This document shows positions 61,586-64,000 of a DNA stretch of 64,000 nucleotides, in pieces. The notes beneath the pieces were generated by a model. It was not told the origin of the DNA, did not search any database, and saw only the letters and a program-made list of their open reading frames with translations. Position 1 is the first letter of the stretch; every line of letters begins with the position of its first letter. Origin of the DNA: Bacteroidota bacterium (GTDB taxonomy: Bacteria > Bacteroidota > Bacteroidia > Cytophagales > Cyclobacteriaceae); contig JACOSO010000086.1 of the NCBI GenBank assembly GCA_016178785.1, positions 124,001 through 188,000 of the forward strand, in the 5' to 3' direction. The position numbers and the translations under genes are program-made.

Positions 61586-64000
61586 ATGAAAAAAACTTTT
61601 ACCCTATTGTGGGTGATGGCGATTGCCGTCTTTGCCCTGGCCCAAGAACCTAAGAAAGAAGTCAAGGCCGACACGGTCAAAAAAGAAAAATCGAAAAAGA
61701 AAAAAGACCTGCCGCTTGAAGTGGGCAGGCGTGTGCCCATCAAAACCTCTGAAGGTACATGGATGTCGCTTGATGTGAGCCCAGATGGAAAAACTATTGC
61801 CTTCGATTTTCTGGGAGATATTTTTACCATGCCAATCACCGGAGGGAAGCCAACGCAATTCACGAAAGGAATGGCATTCGATTCTCATCCTAAATTTTCT
61901 CCAGACGGTTCTAAACTCTTATTCCTTTCCGACCGTAGTGGTGGAGAAAACATTTGGTGGTTTTCATTTGACAGAAAAGATTCACTGCAAGTGACCAAAG
62001 GAAATACGGACCATTATCAATCAGCTGAATGGACGCCTGATGGTAATTATATTGTTGGTTCGCGCGGCACACGAAATTTGAAATTGTGGCTGTTTCATAA
62101 AGATGGCGGATCAGGCCTTCAGTTGATCAGCAAGCCGGACAATTTAAAAACCGTAGAACCTGCTTTTGGCAATGATGGCCGGTATGTGTGGTTTGCACAG
62201 CGGATTTCTGCGTGGAACTACAACGCCCAACTTCCGCAATATCAAATTGCAACTTACGATCGAGACAACGGTGAAATTGAAGTCATGTCTCAACGGTACG
62301 GTTCCGCCTTCACTCCTACACTTTCTCCCGATGGAAAACTTTTAGTTTATGGTTCTCGATTTAATGATCAAACAGGTTTATTGATTCGGAATTTAAAAAC
62401 GGGGGATGAAAAATGGTTGGCCTACCCCGTCCAGAGAGATGAGCAAGAGTCAATCGCACCGCTTGGTGTGCTGCCGGCAATGTCATTCACTCCCGACAGC
62501 AAGGAAGTAGTGGCATCGTATGGCGGGAAATTTTATCGCATTCCGGTAGCTGGCGGAGATGCAATCAACATTCCTTTCCAAATGGAAACCGAACTTCTTC
62601 TCGGCCCTCGTGTAGATTTTAAATTTCCGATCAAGGATGACAAAGACATAGTGGTGACGCAAATACGCGATGCTGTTGTTTCTCCTGACGGGAAAAAAGT
62701 AGCATTTACCGCTTTGAATAAATTGTACACGGTTGATTTGCCCAACGGAAACCCTGTGCGCGTCACTTCAGCTAATTTCACCGAAGCACAACCTGCATGG
62801 AGCCCCGATGGATCTCAACTTGCATGGGTAACGTGGGAGGGTAACGGTGGCTATTTGTATAAAATGAATTTCAAGTTGAAGGGTGCTAAGCCTCAGCGAT
62901 TAGTCAATGAGGCAGCACTTTACACCGAACCTGCTTGGTCTGCACAGGGAAACAAAATTGTATTCCTTCGTGGCACCTCAAACAACTTTAAAGAAGATCC
63001 AGATCCGGTAACTTTTGCAAGTCAGGAAGAAATTGTTTGGGTGAGTGGTGATGGCGGAAATGTTACACTAATTGCACGGTCGAAAGGTCGAGGTGCTCCG
63101 CACTTTGTGAAATCAAATGACCGGATTTATTTGTACAGCGGCCAGAAAGGTTTGCTTTCTATTCGTTGGGATGGAACTGATGAGAAAGTTCATTTGAAAG
63201 TTTCTGGCATCATGACTTACGGATCGATAGTAGAAAACAATTGCATGTTGGTTGAGTCTGCTACAGAACCGCAACGCGAGCCGTCTAATGCGGATGTCAT
63301 TCGCATGGCGCCTGAAGGCGAGCAAGCCCTTGCGCAAATCAACAATGAGATTTATGTTGTTACTGTTCCCAAGACCGGGGGCGAGGTCCCAAAAATTTCT
63401 GTTGCAGAGGCTGACAAAGCGCAGTTCCCGGCTCGCAAGCTAACCAAGCTTGGTGGTGAGTTTGCAACTTGGGCAAGCAATGCCAAGACAGTTTACTTCA
63501 CGTTAGGCAATGCATTCTTCACTTACAATTTGGATTCCGCAAAAGCCAAAGAGGATCAATTGAGGAAAAAGAAAGCTGAAGAAGAAAAATTGAAAGAAGA
63601 AGGCAACGACAAGAAAGACGAAAAAAAAGAGGGTGATAAAAAGGATGACGATAAGAAAGATGACCTGCCTGCCGGACAGGCAGGAAAAAAGGACGAAGGA
63701 TACAAGCCAAATGAAATAAGAATCAAAGTCGTTGTTCAAAAAGACATCCCTCAAGGAAAAGTTCTTTTACAAAACGCACGAATCATTTCAATGAAAGGCG
63801 ATGAAGTATTTGAAAAAGGAGATGTGCTTATCGAAAATGCACGTATCAAGCAAGTAGGTGCTGCAGGAACAATAAACGCAGATGCTTCTGTGAAGAAAAT
63901 TGACCTCGCAGGCAAGACAATCACACCTGGGTTTGTCGATACGCACGCACACATGTGGCCTTCGTGGGGAATTCACAAAAGTCAAGTGTGGATGTATGCT
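61586..64000 (+). CDS. TolB-type beta-propeller amidohydrolase (3' truncated by window)
   Basis: 805 codons seen from the ATG at 61586 and open to the window end. Signal peptide ends FALAQ (19). Residues about 45-600 are repeated PD40/TolB-like strands (SPDGKTIAFDF, SPDGSKLLFLSDRSG, SPDGKLLVYGSR, SPDGSQLAWV). A Lys/Asp/Glu-rich linker (about 650-705) carries a seven-residue LPAGQAG insertion. From about 718 an amidohydrolase begins: VLLQNARIISM and the metal motif GFVDTHAHMW. It hydrolyses an amide or lactam substrate, unknown. Follows the third sigma pair by 106 bases. Confidence 0.92.
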   Translation, partial: MKKTFTLLWVMAIAVFALAQEPKKEVKADTVKKEKSKKKKDLPLEVGRRVPIKTSEGTWMSLDVSPDGKTIAFDFLGDIFTMPITGGKPTQFTKGMAFDSHPKFSPDGSKLLFLSDRSGGENIWWFSFDRKDSLQVTKGNTDHYQSAEWTPDGNYIVGSRGTRNLKLWLFHKDGGSGLQLISKPDNLKTVEPAFGNDGRYVWFAQRISAWNYNAQLPQYQIATYDRDNGEIEVMSQRYGSAFTPTLSPDGKLLVYGSRFNDQTGLLIRNLKTGDEKWLAYPVQRDEQESIAPLGVLPAMSFTPDSKEVVASYGGKFYRIPVAGGDAINIPFQMETELLLGPRVDFKFPIKDDKDIVVTQIRDAVVSPDGKKVAFTALNKLYTVDLPNGNPVRVTSANFTEAQPAWSPDGSQLAWVTWEGNGGYLYKMNFKLKGAKPQRLVNEAALYTEPAWSAQGNKIVFLRGTSNNFKEDPDPVTFASQEEIVWVSGDGGNVTLIARSKGRGAPHFVKSNDRIYLYSGQKGLLSIRWDGTDEKVHLKVSGIMTYGSIVENNCMLVESATEPQREPSNADVIRMAPEGEQALAQINNEIYVVTVPKTGGEVPKISVAEADKAQFPARKLTKLGGEFATWASNAKTVYFTLGNAFFTYNLDSAKAKEDQLRKKKAEEEKLKEEGNDKKDEKKEGDKKDDDKKDDLPAGQAGKKDEGYKPNEIRIKVVVQKDIPQGKVLLQNARIISMKGDEVFEKGDVLIENARIKQVGAAGTINADASVKKIDLAGKTITPGFVDTHAHMWPSWGIHKSQVWMYA
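63664..63684. repeat. 21-bp palindromic element in the amidohydrolase gene (copy 2)
   Basis: Identical to the element at 31300-31320 (8-bp arms CCTGCCTG/CAGGCAGG, CCGGA between) and in the same reading frame, giving LPAGQAG in a charged linker. Confidence 0.8.

Noticed and set aside
1..64000. CRISPR array, tRNA, rRNA, prophage or insertion sequence
   Set aside because: I looked for regular direct repeats, tRNA-like cloverleafs, transposase motifs and phage genes and recognised none; a profile search could still find a weak case.

Overview
The window reads as ordinary chromosomal DNA of a Bacteroidota bacterium, most likely order Cytophagales. The evidence is family content (DUF2911, DUF4783, DUF6249, YHYH, a TonB-dependent receptor with a carboxypeptidase-like regulatory domain, ECF sigma factors paired with small membrane proteins), few Shine-Dalgarno sites, and promoter elements of the TAnnTTTG type. 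The order-level placement is an inference. I recognise no rRNA, tRNA, CRISPR array, prophage or insertion sequence. No stretch longer than about 300 bases lacks annotation.

Layout. 1-4.9 kb: the 3' part of uvrA, then an ECF sigma / small membrane protein / CpxP-CnrX-like sensor cassette divergent from a YHYH - MORN (YwqK-like) - Sco lipoprotein cassette. 5-10.3 kb: DUF2911-TPR protein, two divergent DUF1905/YdeI paralogues, a C-terminal processing protease, recO and a thioesterase. 10.3-16.8 kb: purN, a UbiA prenyltransferase, a TonB-dependent receptor under a TPP riboswitch, a biotin carrier protein, a NadR-like kinase, an eroded toxin-antitoxin pair and PnuC. 16.8-24.8 kb: a semialdehyde dehydrogenase and SDR that resemble kynurenine-pathway enzymes, MATE exporter, catalase divergent from oxyR with an OxyR-like box between them, and an RNA methyltransferase. 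24.8-30.8 kb: nadC-DUF4783, PrsW, a thioredoxin-fold protein, PhoD phosphatase, Gfo/Idh/MocA oxidoreductase and a small beta-barrel. 30.8-35.4 kb: the rimP-nusA-infB operon with promoter, leader hairpin and terminator. 35.4-43 kb: LysE exporter with an ATP-grasp enzyme, DinB, YHS protein, recX, YcxB-like protein, and a run of three GT2 glycosyltransferases and an FkbM methyltransferase. 43-47 kb: a vWA/DUF3520 protein divergent from an ECF sigma factor and a TonB-ended membrane protein that carries the same regulatory domain. 47-52 kb: amino-acid permease, Rieske-like protein, 3-hydroxyacyl-CoA dehydrogenase, pheS and a WecA/MraY-type transferase. 52-60.3 kb: two tandem M1 metallopeptidases, HupE/UreJ protein, FtsX-type permease, DUF6249 protein. 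60.5-64 kb: a third ECF sigma/membrane pair and a TolB-propeller amidohydrolase that runs off the window.

Common threads. Three separate ECF sigma factors each sit with a small or TonB-like membrane protein, so envelope signalling is the main regulatory theme. Vitamin and cofactor uptake is a second theme: the riboswitch-controlled receptor, PnuC, NadR-like kinase and NadC. A third is unexplained small repeated DNA: intergenic inverted repeats built of 7-8-nt units, a 36-bp element with a 9-nt period present twice, and a 21-bp palindrome inserted in the same frame in rimP and in the amidohydrolase gene.
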